DNA of 64,000 nt. It comes from Pyrenopolyporus hunteri. Taxonomy: Eukaryota > Ascomycota > Sordariomycetes > Xylariales > Hypoxylaceae. Shown in pieces: positions 1-10,513 of the stretch (position 1 is its first letter; the number at the start of each line of letters is the position of its first letter). The stretch covers positions 4,402,001-4,466,000 of the forward strand of contig CADCXC010000038.1 in NCBI GenBank assembly GCA_902806595.1, given 5' to 3'. Both the position numbers and the translations under genes were made by a program. The notes under the pieces are model-generated. The model had not been told where the DNA came from. It did no database searches and saw only the letters and a program-made list of their open reading frames with translations.

Positions 1-1335
1 TACCTAGGTAGCTTACTAATGCACGGCCACATGGGTGTATATACGCCACCTTTCTATTACTGCCGAATATCTTTACCGCATATATGCATATGACTTCATA
101 TGGGAATAAACATGGGGGAAATAGGGGTACCCATTCCGCGACATCGATAAGGGCGATATTCTCGTCCTTGGCTTCGTGGTGCGACGCTATCCCTTCAAGG
201 TTCTTAGATGAATAAATGACTCTGTGGGGGATGCGCGAGCGGAATATATTCATCTGGACATATTAATAGAAAGCAATGGTAGTGGGAAGGAAAATTTAGC
301 TGCCGCATGAGGTTCTAGTGACTTTAATAGTTGAGGTAAAGCTGCGATATAGGTGACTAGATGTTCCATGTTAAGGGATTATCCACGATTACTATGCTGC
401 GTTGTGTTTTTGAAGGACTTTTAATGGTATTAATATTTGACTTCGAAGAGAACTGAGTTAGTATAATAATCTTGTAGCAATACAAATCCCGATGTAGAAA
501 ACCTTCTCAAAAGTGCTCACGCCTTATTAATCCCGATGACGGACAGCTAAATATGCTCATTGTCTAACTTGAGGCGTCGATTGTTTATCTAAGATTCGAT
601 ATACGAAAAGACGCCCTAAGTACATAAAGCACTTACTACGAATCCAAACGCCATTAACATATTCTTCAACTTCGAGGTGATAACGACTATCTGCATACCT
701 CTTACGAGGTAGTATGTTCAAAGCCGACGGACGCTAAAACTTCTCCGTTTAATGTCAAATTCCTACGTTTTCGTTTTAATATAACCACGAGAAGTGCTGG
801 ACAACTCCGGTGGATGATATGTTCTCGCGATAACGGAGCTAATGCGCAAGAATATCTTATGACCGACGAACTAAATGCGAGGGACCTTCGGTGCCTGTCG
901 TGTAAGCGCCGGTCTCTAAATTAATTGCATGTACCCCATCATAGGTGCGGACGCTAAAGGGCACTAGGTATCTGGCTGCAGGTACGCCTTTGGATATCCG
1001 GCGTTTCACAGCAGACGCGAAGAGCATCAAAAAGGGGTTAGATCCGGGTGAGGGGAGAAGGGGACGGAAGGCAAATTTCATTGGACCAGTTATTACTGGC
1101 CCGGTTTGTCCAAACTTACGATTGTATGCAGCTATGGGTACGAACAAAACGCGAGTAATAGGACGTACTACGAAAAGAGCCGGGGTCGAAACGAATTGAT
1201 GATGGGTGTATTAAATTATGCTAATTTTTCTTTACAAGAGCAGTTTTCCCCGAGCGCTATGAACAAACAAATTATATACGCGAGCTATACCTCCACTTAT
1301 CCAACCTAGGTAGTGCGACGCCCTCAGATGGGCTT
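1..1335. other. gene-free left edge
   Basis: I see no supportable gene here. Open frames are short and overlap on both strands without recognisable motifs. An ACCTAGGT palindrome occurs at the first bases and again near 1305. The stretch is the 3' side of the minus-strand gene that ends at 1336. Confidence 0.6.
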
Positions 1336-1998
1336 CTAGAAGACGGCGGCGACACCCAAAACACCAGCAGCGGCCACGGCACCGGCGAAGAAACCAGTAG
1401 GTCGGGCAGCGCCGGCGGGCGTGGCGGTGGTGCTGCTGCTGGTGTTGGCGGTGTTGGAACCGGTAGGGCTGCCGGTGGCGCTGGTGCCATTGGCCCCGGT
1501 CGCGCTCGCGCTCCCGCACGACGCCGGCGGGGTATCGAGCGAAGAGATAACCTGGGTGATGGCGGCGGCGAACTCGCTGCACTGGGTGGCGAGCGCGCGG
1601 ATCTCGCTGCTGTGCTGGGTGAGCCAGCTGCTGGCCGTCTTGTCGTAGGAGCTGTATTCGGACGAGAGCGAGGCCGGGACCTGGGTGGCCTGGCAGGCAG
1701 CAGACGGGTCGTTGGGGTCGGCGGTGGACGCGTACGATTCGAAGTACGACTCTAGGTCGGGTCCGAGCGTGGGCGCGTCCGAAGCGAGAGACGCTAGGCT
1801 GGACGCGCACGCGGCGTTTATCGTAGGCGTGGGAAGGTCGTCCAGCGAAGGTAGGTCGGTGGTGTCCGCCTGTCGCACCTCGACGACGACAACATGTTCC
1901 CTGCGCAGGGAGTGGAGGCTCTTCAAAGCCGCCGGATTGTAAGTCGCGGCGGCGGTGGAGGCGAGGCCAAGGAGAGCAAGGGTGACGTGGGAAAGCAT
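1336..1998 (-). CDS. small secreted Ser/Thr/Ala-rich GPI-anchored protein
   Basis: A 220-residue protein. The frame stays open upstream, but I chose the ATG at 1998 because it opens directly with a signal peptide (MLSHVTLALLGLASTAAA) and the residues before it resemble leader DNA. The mature part has four cysteines spaced over about 110 residues. It is followed by a Ser/Thr/Gly/Asn-rich linker and a hydrophobic C-terminal tail (residues about 198-220, ending AAGVLGVAAVF), the layout of a GPI-anchor signal. The protein is therefore expected at the cell wall or outer plasma membrane. Such Cys-poor, Ser/Thr-rich GPI proteins are common in plant-associated Sordariomycetes, and some are described as infection-structure-specific; that link is inference from layout only. 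No enzymatic motif is visible. Mucin-like or adhesive roles are alternatives. Confidence 0.75.
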   Translation of the reverse strand: MLSHVTLALLGLASTAAATYNPAALKSLHSLRREHVVVVEVRQADTTDLPSLDDLPTPTINAACASSLASLASDAPTLGPDLESYFESYASTADPNDPSAACQATQVPASLSSEYSSYDKTASSWLTQHSSEIRALATQCSEFAAAITQVISSLDTPPASCGSASATGANGTSATGSPTGSNTANTSSSTTATPAGAARPTGFFAGAVAAAGVLGVAAVF

Positions 1999-3977
1999 TT
2001 TGAAAGTGGGATGTCGGAGTAATTCCACAAGGAAGACCGTCTCAGTTGTTGAGGTCGGCGATCGAACTTGAAATGTTTGTTTAAATGTTCGTCGAGTTAG
2101 ATGTGAGGTGGTGGTAGGGCTGACAGCTAACCAGGTGTGACGGAAAAGCCAAGAGGAGCTTGAGTTACTTTTTATATAGAAATTAAAGATGCCCCTGACT
2201 CCTATGTATAAGATGGCCACCCGAAACAAGGTACTTACTGTACCAAATTCTACATATATCGGCACAAGGAACACCACTTCCTCGTGGGTTTCTTCCTACC
2301 ATGGCATAGCCTTTTCTGCCTAGCCATCGCCGTTGATGATGGGGCGATTTAGCTGAGAGTGGATAGGATCCGGTACCAAAACAGTGGAAAAGACGATTCG
2401 GGGTTAGTACGGGGTTAGCTAGTCCTGCTAGCGACCATAGGTAGCGCTCTACCGGTTTTAGCTAAGGGGAACTAGCCAATCAGCTCGGATGAAATATTAA
2501 CGCCATCATGCGGCTACCATATTAGGCATAGATCCTCCATGGTACATAGCCATTTGTCGGATTTTAACTACCAATACCACACTGCCCCTAGGCACACCCG
2601 AATGTAATGTTCCATTGGAACCTTTTTTTTTTAGATCAGCCAGCCAAGACGGGACCTGCAGGACAGTTACTCACCCAGGCACCGTTGAAGTCAGTTGGTG
2701 GCTCAGCTGAACATCGAAGAACATCATCGTGGACAACGCAACCAATGGCGTTAATGGGAATGTACGAGGATCTGCAACCGTATATACGTAGGGCTCAACC
2801 CGAGACCTTCAATCTACAATCGGATTGCTCCCTGACGTCAGGTTCACGGGAAGACTTGTCACTGCCTACCTGCCACATACAATGCTCCCGGCAGACGCCT
2901 CAGTCAACCGGCTAATGACTCAATGTTGAGGCCATTGTATCAATGAAAGATCGGCGTATTCTCCAACTTAGCAATCATCCTAGACACATATCTATACGGG
3001 TATCTGTTGGACCAACACTATTGAGGCATTAAAGTATCCACGACGTTCGGGCACAGCGAATTAATCCAGACTTTAAGGTATTTCCCGAAGTGCTCTCGAT
3101 CCTAAGGTATTTTATGCCAAAGCTTGATATTTTTTACTATTGTACACCTACTGCCACGCTAGTTGGAAGACTAACTACCCTTAATTTCTTATAGTACCGG
3201 TCGGTTCACCATAAGACGGTATCGCGTACTAGCTAGACCTGACTAGCGCCAAGGCTATCGTAGGGGCGAATAAAATACCTAGGCACGGCTTGATTGTATT
3301 TACAAGGTAATTTCGACGATTCCCGTTATAGGTTATCATGGTCTTTGTCACGGCCCAAACGGCATTCATATTCTAGAAGTCGATATCGACGTCCACACAC
3401 ACACCTCCTAGTAACGGCTCGAAGTTCGGTCTTGTAATGCTCGGATAGCCAGCAAATGTTAAGCACGTGTCCGTGGAATTGTTGTTGTGATCGCTAGGAC
3501 TTACGCCTATTCAAGAGACGGGTCTCCAGCCGGGGGAGCTCCCAAAATTAAGGCCCAGAGAGAGTGACAATGGAACAATCGAGACTCATAAACCGGCAAA
3601 GCCTAGGATCATGCTATGGTCCTTCCTCCTCCGCTACTATCCCTTATAGCATTTTGGAGACTTAATACTATAGGGGTTTTGGAACTCGGCTGAGTCTTTG
3701 ATGACTCTTCGTCAATGGGTCTCGGGACTGGTTACACGGGCTCAGACATTTCGCTAACGCTATCTAGGGGCTCTAACCAAATGATCTTGGGAAAAGGGGG
3801 GGGGTCGGGGACCGGCAACGCGTTCGAAGGTTAGTCCATAGGCAGGTGCCTCAGGTGAGGTATCAACCATCGCTGCGCTGGATCCAACAGCCAATAACAT
3901 GAATCTTACCATAATTCATACAAATCCCACCCCAGTATCCGAATACGCAGTTGGTATTTCATTTCCAAGCCCTAACT
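1999..3977. other. intergenic, no gene supported
   Basis: This is the promoter side of the GPI-protein gene and the 3' flank of the amidoligase-like gene. A 102-codon plus-strand frame at 2607-2915 has no recognisable domain and no neighbouring exon that extends it. A short run of G occurs near 3797. Nothing else could be assigned. Confidence 0.5.
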
Positions 3978-5558
3978 TCACTCTTCACCCACAAACCGCA
4001 GCCCCCAATCCTCCTTCCGCTGCACGATCCTCCTCTCGGCAACCACCGCCTCCGCAAAAAGGCACAGGTCGTCGAGCAAATCGATGCAGTCGTACAGCCC
4101 GTCCTCCCTCGCGGCAAGCTCGCAGTTCCCCAGCACGCGCACGAACTCCTCCGTCGGCGCCCAGACCGCAAACTTCACCAGCGCCACGCATATCTTGGCC
4201 CAGGTGACCGCCCAGCCGTCGAGCGTGCCCTCCGCGCCGCGGAACTCGATCGTGCGCCTGCCGCCGGGCACGGAATACCAAAAGGAATAATATGAGTAGG
4301 CGTCGAAATTCACCATCCCCGTTCCCTTGGGGGTGCGCATTAGATGCGCGATCTCGCAGCTGTTGCGGCTCGAGCAGATCAGCCCAACCCCTTCGAATAC
4401 GCCGGGACCTGGCGCTCGACCCGCACTTTCGCCCGAGAATTCGAGCGCTGCACAGCCGTACTCGGTTAGCTTGTCGGAGAAGCCTTGGAGTTGCTCGGTG
4501 GTGTACCGGGGGTTCGCGAGCCTCGGGATGGTTCGCTTCCGGGCGGGACCGTTGGGTTTGCTAGGTAAGTTGGATAATTTTTCCATGGTTTCTTTAACTA
4601 TCTTCTCGACCCGGGGATCGAAGCTTGGGTATTTAGACTCTACGTGACCATCGATATCCGCAGTTGCTGCCGTATCATTATCCTCCCTCCAGTAAAAAGC
4701 TTCAAAGTGGCCTTTCTGCCTAGTTTTCTCAAAAGCAGCGATATGCTCCTCTTCCTGGTTCTGCTCTCGCCAGGATATGGGCATCTCCCCGTGTCTCACG
4801 TCCGAGGCGAGGTACTCGATTCTCGCGTCTTCGAAAGGAGAGGTATCTATTACATCACATAACGGGCTTTGGCTACCATCGCTCGCTAACAGATTCGACA
4901 GATTACTCCTGTCGCGGAGCGTCTGGCTGTTCCAGTCGGCCTGCCGCCAGGGATGATTCAGCGTAACGAGCAATGGCTCTGTTGCGAATACTAAAGAAGC
5001 GATCCGCTGCATGGCTCCCAGGGGGAAGCGCTCGACGCCATATCCTACGTGAACGTGCAACCCGCAAGATGGGTTGATGTGTATCCTGTATGTTGCCAAC
5101 AAGAGCTTGCGCGCATATTCAATGGCCTCGAAGGCTCTAGGGGTATCGTATTCGATCGGGCTTTGAATTTCAAGAGCCACCCAAAAGTATTTGTCAACCC
5201 AGCCAGACACCCCGTCGTTAAGGGGCTCTTGTACGGACGGGCTATCGTCAACACCCCAGCCGGTATACCCGCCCAGGACTTTCTTGGCGAAATCCGAGTC
5301 AAATTGGTTTGTTCTAGCTTTAGTCGGAAGGTGGTACCTCTTGAATAAATTTCTAACCTCGTCGAGGATTATGAATCCGGCCTCGTAGGGGCGGAAGTCA
5401 AGGTAGCGTTCTATTCTAAAGGCTGGAGGGAGCCCCTTAACATGGCCGTGGGGGTCCCGGCTCCCGTTGTAAATCCAGGGAACTAAAAATTCTATCTTGA
5501 TGCTGAATGTGAGGCGCGGCCACGGCGGGAAGGTAGGAGTGGTGGTATCTTGTGACAT
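3978..5558 (-). CDS. amidoligase-like enzyme (putative amidoligase family)
   Basis: A 526-residue single-exon protein with the signatures of the putative amidoligase family, a branch of the glutamine synthetase/carboxylate-amine ligase fold known mainly from bacteria and from filamentous fungi. Visible motifs are an N-terminal beta-strand with Glu (FSIKIEF, about residues 18-24), WVALEIQSP (126-134), the signature CGLHVHVG (165-172), and a C-terminal TIEFRGAEGTLD followed by a conserved Trp. In this superfamily the Glu and His residues bind ATP-Mg and a carboxylate substrate; the acceptor amine is unknown for fungal members. No signal peptide or TM segment, so probably cytosolic. The segment between about 255 and 345 is charged and low in conservation signals, probably a loop insert. 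The ATG at 5558 directly precedes a short tail and the first family strand. Substrate is not predictable from the neighbours. Confidence 0.8.
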   Translation of the reverse strand: MSQDTTTPTFPPWPRLTFSIKIEFLVPWIYNGSRDPHGHVKGLPPAFRIERYLDFRPYEAGFIILDEVRNLFKRYHLPTKARTNQFDSDFAKKVLGGYTGWGVDDSPSVQEPLNDGVSGWVDKYFWVALEIQSPIEYDTPRAFEAIEYARKLLLATYRIHINPSCGLHVHVGYGVERFPLGAMQRIASLVFATEPLLVTLNHPWRQADWNSQTLRDRSNLSNLLASDGSQSPLCDVIDTSPFEDARIEYLASDVRHGEMPISWREQNQEEEHIAAFEKTRQKGHFEAFYWREDNDTAATADIDGHVESKYPSFDPRVEKIVKETMEKLSNLPSKPNGPARKRTIPRLANPRYTTEQLQGFSDKLTEYGCAALEFSGESAGRAPGPGVFEGVGLICSSRNSCEIAHLMRTPKGTGMVNFDAYSYYSFWYSVPGGRRTIEFRGAEGTLDGWAVTWAKICVALVKFAVWAPTEEFVRVLGNCELAAREDGLYDCIDLLDDLCLFAEAVVAERRIVQRKEDWGLRFVGEE

Positions 5559-6097
5559 GACCTAGATGGATGCTTGCCCTCTTTGCATAGGATTATATCG
5601 TGTTTGCTGTGTAGGTGAGTGCTTTTGACATTGAAATCCTTATCCGAGCGATGGGCAATAACGACTTCGAATGAACACTTAGCTGCCTCTTTACCGATCC
5701 AGGCACCCAGGTAGGCATATATAAATCAGAAAACAAAGCCGAATGGCATTATAGCTCTGTCTCACTGGTAATGCTTCAATATCTCACCTAAACTAAATAC
5801 TGAATGGAATTAAGACATCTATCTACGCAATCTGGGTATTTACAACATGCGTTCAACGAATCAGGTGTATATCCCGAAATATTTCCCGCGAGCCATTCGA
5901 ATAGTACGTCCTCCCCGCCTTCAATCCAAACATTAGGAGTAGAGCACTCCATAACGCAGGCCACCATATACATCTATAGCGTCAATATGTACTAAAAACG
6001 GCCTGAGACATCAACGGACGCCTGAATTTTCGGGGTAAACATCTTCTAAAAGTCCAAAACTTAGAACCGACAAGTTAAGTAGACAAGGGAAGAAGCT
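5559..6097. other. intergenic, no gene supported
   Basis: This is the promoter side of the amidoligase-like gene and the 3' flank of the reductase gene. Two opposed frames of about 60 codons (5788-5995) shadow each other and show no domain. Confidence 0.5.
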
Positions 6098-7597
6098 TCA
6101 AGCACCAACACCAGCAGGCACAGTGCCCACATTCTTTATCTCCTTAACCAGGGTCTCCGCCGTGCTCTGCGAGCCCTGTTTCGTCTCGCCCTGGTGCGCC
6201 ATGTTCCACTCTAGAACCTCCTGGCAAAACCCCTCCATCGAATTGCACGCAGGCACGTACCCGATGCCGCCCTCTTCGACGCTCCTCCGCGCCGCCGCGT
6301 CGCTGCCTATGTGGTGCGTGCTCGCCGTGAACACAGCAGGCTGCAGCATGGCGAGCTGACCCCTAGGCCGCGGCAGGATCCATCGGAGTACCGGCATACG
6401 GCTCGCGAGATCGACGCACTCGACGATGTGCGCGAGAATCAGCAAGATCGCCGGCTGCAGGTACACGACCTTGACTCGCGTCGTGTCGACGGTGAACCCG
6501 AGCAGGTGGTATAAATCGTCGAAGGCCGGAGGTGGGCCATCGTCGACGACGGTGAACGGGCGACCGGCACACTTGGGCATCTCCTCTTTGTCTCCGCCAC
6601 CACCGCTGCCTTCCAGGAGCGCCGCCTCGAAGCACAGGTGAGCTAGCGAGACGTTGCCGGCGTGGACGAAGTTCTGGATGATATTGCGCACCCAGCTAGG
6701 GAACGTGCCGGCGCGCAGACACTCGCCGACGATCAAGTCGGTGTGGATATTCCCATAGATACCATTCGTCGGGCGAACGATCCCCGTGCGGAACCCCGGG
6801 GCGTTGGCCTCCGCGATCAGGCGCTCCGCCACGGCCTTCGCGTGGGCGTAGTTGCCGAAGAACTCCGCGTGCGGCCGCAGCGGGCGGTCGAAGTCCGCCT
6901 CGTCGATGCGCTGCCAGAAGCCCCGCGGCCAGCGCCGGAACGGGCTGCCCCAGTACCGCACGGGCCGGTAGGCCACGGATCCGGAGGACGTGGCGACGAA
7001 GACGGTGGCGCCGGCTTGCCTCGCGGCGTCCAGCACGTGCCGCGTGCCGTCGACGTTGACGCGCCGCACCCGCTCGTACGTCCGGGGCGAGCGCTCCGAC
7101 GGCGCGATGATGGCGGCCGTGTGGAAGACGGTGAGCGGGAACCGCGCGACGCTCGCGGGCCAGGGCTTGGCGAAGGCCGCGGATGTCGCCGCCGGCGATG
7201 TGATGTCGGCCTGCGCGAAATCCACCTGGGACGCCGGCCCCGTCGTCATGTCGGGTCGGTCAGGCTCCCGGAAGTCGACGATCCGGATGCTCTCGGGGGA
7301 CTGGCCGCGGGCGAGCAGATGCAGGATGATCTGCCCGCCGACTCCACCGCTACCGCCGGTGATGATGTATCGGCGGTCTAGCTTTGGCGGGAGATGTTTC
7401 GCCCAGTCGATCGGGTTAGCCTTGATGCGGCGGTAGGTGTCTTTGATCTCTTGCTCGGTCCAGCGGTGAGGCGACGCCGCGGAAACTACGGGCGGGGTCC
7501 CCTTCAAAGCGCTGTTGAGTTTCCAGACCCAGGTGACTCCAATCGTGAGGAGAGTCACGATTATGGTATAGACTGTTTGCTTTCCTACGACGTCCAT
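6098..7597 (-). CDS. 3-beta-hydroxysteroid dehydrogenase / NAD(P)-epimerase-type SDR, membrane-anchored
   Basis: A 499-residue extended short-chain dehydrogenase of the 3-beta-HSD/sterol-4-carboxylate dehydrogenase type. A single hydrophobic segment (about residues 8-26) at the N terminus suggests ER membrane anchoring. A Rossmann nucleotide-binding turn follows a beta strand (YIITGGSGGVGG, 77-88), an acidic residue ends the second strand (IVDF), and the catalytic pair is Y250/K254 (YAHAK) with Ser in the ATSSGS strand near 202-207. The substrate half contains RPTNGIYG and FVHAGNVSLAH, as expected for this family, which oxidises 3-hydroxy groups of sterols or related ring compounds. The gene is notably GC-rich compared with its flanks. 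It is not beside other sterol or secondary-metabolite genes, so a housekeeping role (Erg26-like) versus a specialised role cannot be settled; its divergent C-terminal region (after about 370) argues for a paralogue rather than Erg26 itself. Confidence 0.82.
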   Translation of the reverse strand: MDVVGKQTVYTIIVTLLTIGVTWVWKLNSALKGTPPVVSAASPHRWTEQEIKDTYRRIKANPIDWAKHLPPKLDRRYIITGGSGGVGGQIILHLLARGQSPESIRIVDFREPDRPDMTTGPASQVDFAQADITSPAATSAAFAKPWPASVARFPLTVFHTAAIIAPSERSPRTYERVRRVNVDGTRHVLDAARQAGATVFVATSSGSVAYRPVRYWGSPFRRWPRGFWQRIDEADFDRPLRPHAEFFGNYAHAKAVAERLIAEANAPGFRTGIVRPTNGIYGNIHTDLIVGECLRAGTFPSWVRNIIQNFVHAGNVSLAHLCFEAALLEGSGGGGDKEEMPKCAGRPFTVVDDGPPPAFDDLYHLLGFTVDTTRVKVVYLQPAILLILAHIVECVDLASRMPVLRWILPRPRGQLAMLQPAVFTASTHHIGSDAAARRSVEEGGIGYVPACNSMEGFCQEVLEWNMAHQGETKQGSQSTAETLVKEIKNVGTVPAGVGA

Positions 7598-8263
7598 CGT
7601 GGCTTGCCTTTCCTGCCTAGGTCCAACCTATATCGCTAGAAACTCCAGAAGTTATCAATCTTCTTGGAGAATCACGATTTTGGGAGGGAGAATTATTTTT
7701 ACAAAGGTGCATACCTAGGTACGTGGCACGGTGATGATAGGTAAAGAGTTCCCGTGAGACAGGGTGGCGCTCTAATACGAACACGAACCCCTTGGAACCC
7801 GTCCAATGAGAATCTAGGGACTTTTAGCTGGGGGCTACAATGTGGGGGCCCGACGCAATCCTCGAAAAGATATACAGATCTCTAAGTGTCACAGCATGAG
7901 CCCGAACTGAATCGGAACTCTCTAGGACCTGGGGAATAAGCTTTTTAGATCGTTAGACGATGCGATCGAGAGGAAATCCTAGCCCGGAAAAGGCACCCGG
8001 AACACAAGCAGGATCATGGCGTGCCATAGCGCAAGCCACGCCGCGCCGCCAATGAAGCGAGTGAGACAAATGCTAAATAGTATCCACTTTGAGTAAATAG
8101 TCATAAATGGCCGTCCTGCCCAACTCCAGTGACGGAGCGGAGAACCGATGCAAAGAGAATCTCCTCTCTGTGACCAAGACAACCTTCGACTCCGTTCAGG
8201 GGGGAAAAGTGAGGGACTCAATCCCCGCTTCGCGTGAGACAGCGATATTAACAATACCAAGCC
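7598..8263. other. divergent promoter region
   Basis: These 666 bases separate two divergently transcribed genes, the reductase (-) and the acetyltransferase (+), so both promoters should lie here. An ACCTAGGTA palindrome occurs near 7711. I see no gene. Confidence 0.5.
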
Positions 8264-9465
8264 ATGGCGGAGACGCAGCCAATCACCATCTCCGACGCCC
8301 GTGGCGCGTTACACCTCGTCTTCTCCGAGGCGAAGACGTCTCAAGAGCGCGCCCGGTGCGTTGAACTCGCCTCCACGGCCTTCGGGAAATCGCTCTCCCG
8401 AGAAGGCTACCTGGAGCGCGACGAGCTCCTTAACAACCTGCCGATCGCGCAAGGCAACGGCCTGAGGTTCTGGTCTCTAACGCGGCCCGATGAGCCCGAG
8501 AGCGTGCTTGCCACGTGCAAGACTATGCACAGGGACCTGCTCGTGCAGGATGACGGCGCCGCTTCTGGGCCGCCGAAGGTGACTCAGGAGCAGGGCTACT
8601 GCATCTGTAGCGTTGTCACGGATTCTTCCTACCGCGGACGCGGGCTCGCTACTATACTACTAAAGAGCGTGGCTGAGTGGCTTGACGGGCCAGGGCAGGC
8701 GACGGCTAGTATGCTATACTCAGACGTGGGAGATGTAGGGCCCATTAAATCATTCTACCTCAGTTCACGTTGTTGATTATAACCCCCCAGTTCTACGTTA
8801 GCAAAGGCTGGGCCCTCCTAGACGCCTTCCAATCCGTTCTCTCGGTCCCCGCCTCGATCCCTCCTAGGGAGCAACTACGCCAGCTTCCGGAAACCCGCCT
8901 CTTGACGGCCGACGACATCCCCCGCCTCTGCGAGCGTGACGTAAAAATTCTGAAAGACGAGTTTCAAAAATGCGCCCCCCCTCCAGGCGAAGTCCTCATG
9001 ACGGTCCTGCCGACCACGAACCTGGTGACCTGGCTGCAGGCGCGGATCGACTTTACGAACGCGAATACGAATTCGAGGGCGGGCGGCAACCTCCCCGAGG
9101 CCAAAGGCAGCATCTGCGAGAGCGCGGATTCCTGGATCTACTGGTGCCACGACCTACACAACCGGAAGCTCACCGCGCAGCGCATCAGACTCCCCCGCGG
9201 CCAAAGCCAGGCCGCGACAACTAAAGCTTTGGCGCGGCTGCTGCTAGATGCCCTCGAGGAGGCTGCAAAGTGGGAGCTTCTAGAAGTCGTGGTGTGGAAT
9301 CCGGGCCCTGAGCTGCGCGGCGCGATGGAGTATCTTCGAGTAGAGTTTGGGATCGAGGTCAGGGATGAGAAACGAGAGAGCAAGAATATACCTTGCTTGA
9401 GGTGGCGCGGAGGCGAGAAGAGGTCTGTGGTTGTTTCGCCTAATGAGTACTACGCGTGGAGTTAG
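8264..9465 (+). CDS. LYC1-like lysine N-acetyltransferase (GNAT)
   Basis: Two exons, 8264-8734 and 8791-9465, joined by a 56-nt phase-0 intron (GTAGGG..CCCCAG), encode 381 residues. Without splicing the frame ends shortly after 8734; splicing restores the continuous family motif YSDVGDFYVSKGW. The GNAT acetyl-CoA pyrophosphate loop is visible as RGRGLA (residues 124-129) after strand CSVVTD. The C-terminal half is the extra domain typical of the fungal LYC1 group, whose Yarrowia member acetylates lysine on N6 as the first step of lysine degradation. A cytosolic location is expected (no signal or TM segment). The start ATG has a favourable context (GCCATGG). Identity as a GNAT of the LYC1 group is firm; the substrate is inferred from the family. 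Confidence 0.85.
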
Positions 9466-10513
9466 TTTGAATGCTCGCATTTTCAAGCTTCCGCTCAGCT
9501 TTTAGGGGTAGTCTACATACCTCCTACCTAGATGTCGTTAGATTCTCTGCTATATGGTAAGTACCTAGGTAAGTAGATGGTTAGCCATAGTAACTATAGC
9601 ATTGACACATAGACAGAATACATCACAATCGATCCAGAGAACCTATAACTATGCCGGCAAAAGCTCAATTTATTAATGTCTATGTACATAGGCGCCTTGG
9701 TACCTTAGGTGCCTTGGGAGGTAGGTAATCTACGTAAGTGCGTCGTGAAGACGACGATGTATATGCATGTGATGAAAGTACATAGAGAAGTCCTACTAAT
9801 GATACAACTTAGTGGATCTACGTCTGTGTATGAATATTGTGTGCACCCGTCCACCCACCTGGCCAGTATGGGAGGATCGGGTTTCCACAATACGGGATCT
9901 ACGCTCTGGGTAGAAACATTGAACTCTAGGTATAGAGTATGTGTCGAAGTGAAGCGCTTACCTTTCCCCGTTCTTTACATAGAACGAGGAAAAGGGGCTA
10001 TTTTCGTGGAGTATGACAAAAGAAATGTGCTGCAAGCGTGTGGTAGGCGGGCGATGGGAGATTTCCCCATTTCCTATCCCGCCAAATATTAAGTTTTAGT
10101 TGAAGTGGTTTAGGATATCGTGTGGCGTAATGGGTAAGGATGTTGGTAGGTGGTGTCGATACTTTCCAGCGTCCAGAGGATGATACCGACGGTAAGGGGG
10201 CTATGGCTGCTATTAAGACACGGCCGTATTCCGCGTCCGCGTATTCTGCTACTTCTACACGGTTAAGCAGGCTTCGGGGTAATGGAAACATACCTCGCAG
10301 TGAAGTGCCGGTGACCTGTAGCCAGCTACAGTCAACAGCCTAGAGGAATGGCGGAGAAGGAGGATAAGATTAAGGAACACCGCAGCTAGGGAGTGACTGG
10401 GGATTCACTCCCTAAATCGCGACCGGCCGCTGCCCTCCGCCATGTTAGGTCACTTACCTAGGTGGCAGGGTGCTATAAGACCTTAAGAGTCCTCGGTCTC
10501 CTTAGTCATCTCC
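9466..10513. other. intergenic between convergent genes
   Basis: This is the 3' flank of both the acetyltransferase (+) and the orphan acidic protein (-). A 127-codon plus frame at 9709-10092 lacks any recognisable motif and is probably chance. ACCTAGGT palindromes occur near 9565 and 10456. Confidence 0.45.

Noticed and set aside
6662..7381. 239-codon plus-strand frame opposite the reductase.
   Set aside because: It is an Arg/Asp/Val-rich mirror of the GC-rich minus-strand gene, which has clear SDR motifs.
9709..10092. 127-codon plus-strand frame.
   Set aside because: No recognisable domain, low-complexity TAGGTA-type DNA at its start, and no splice support.
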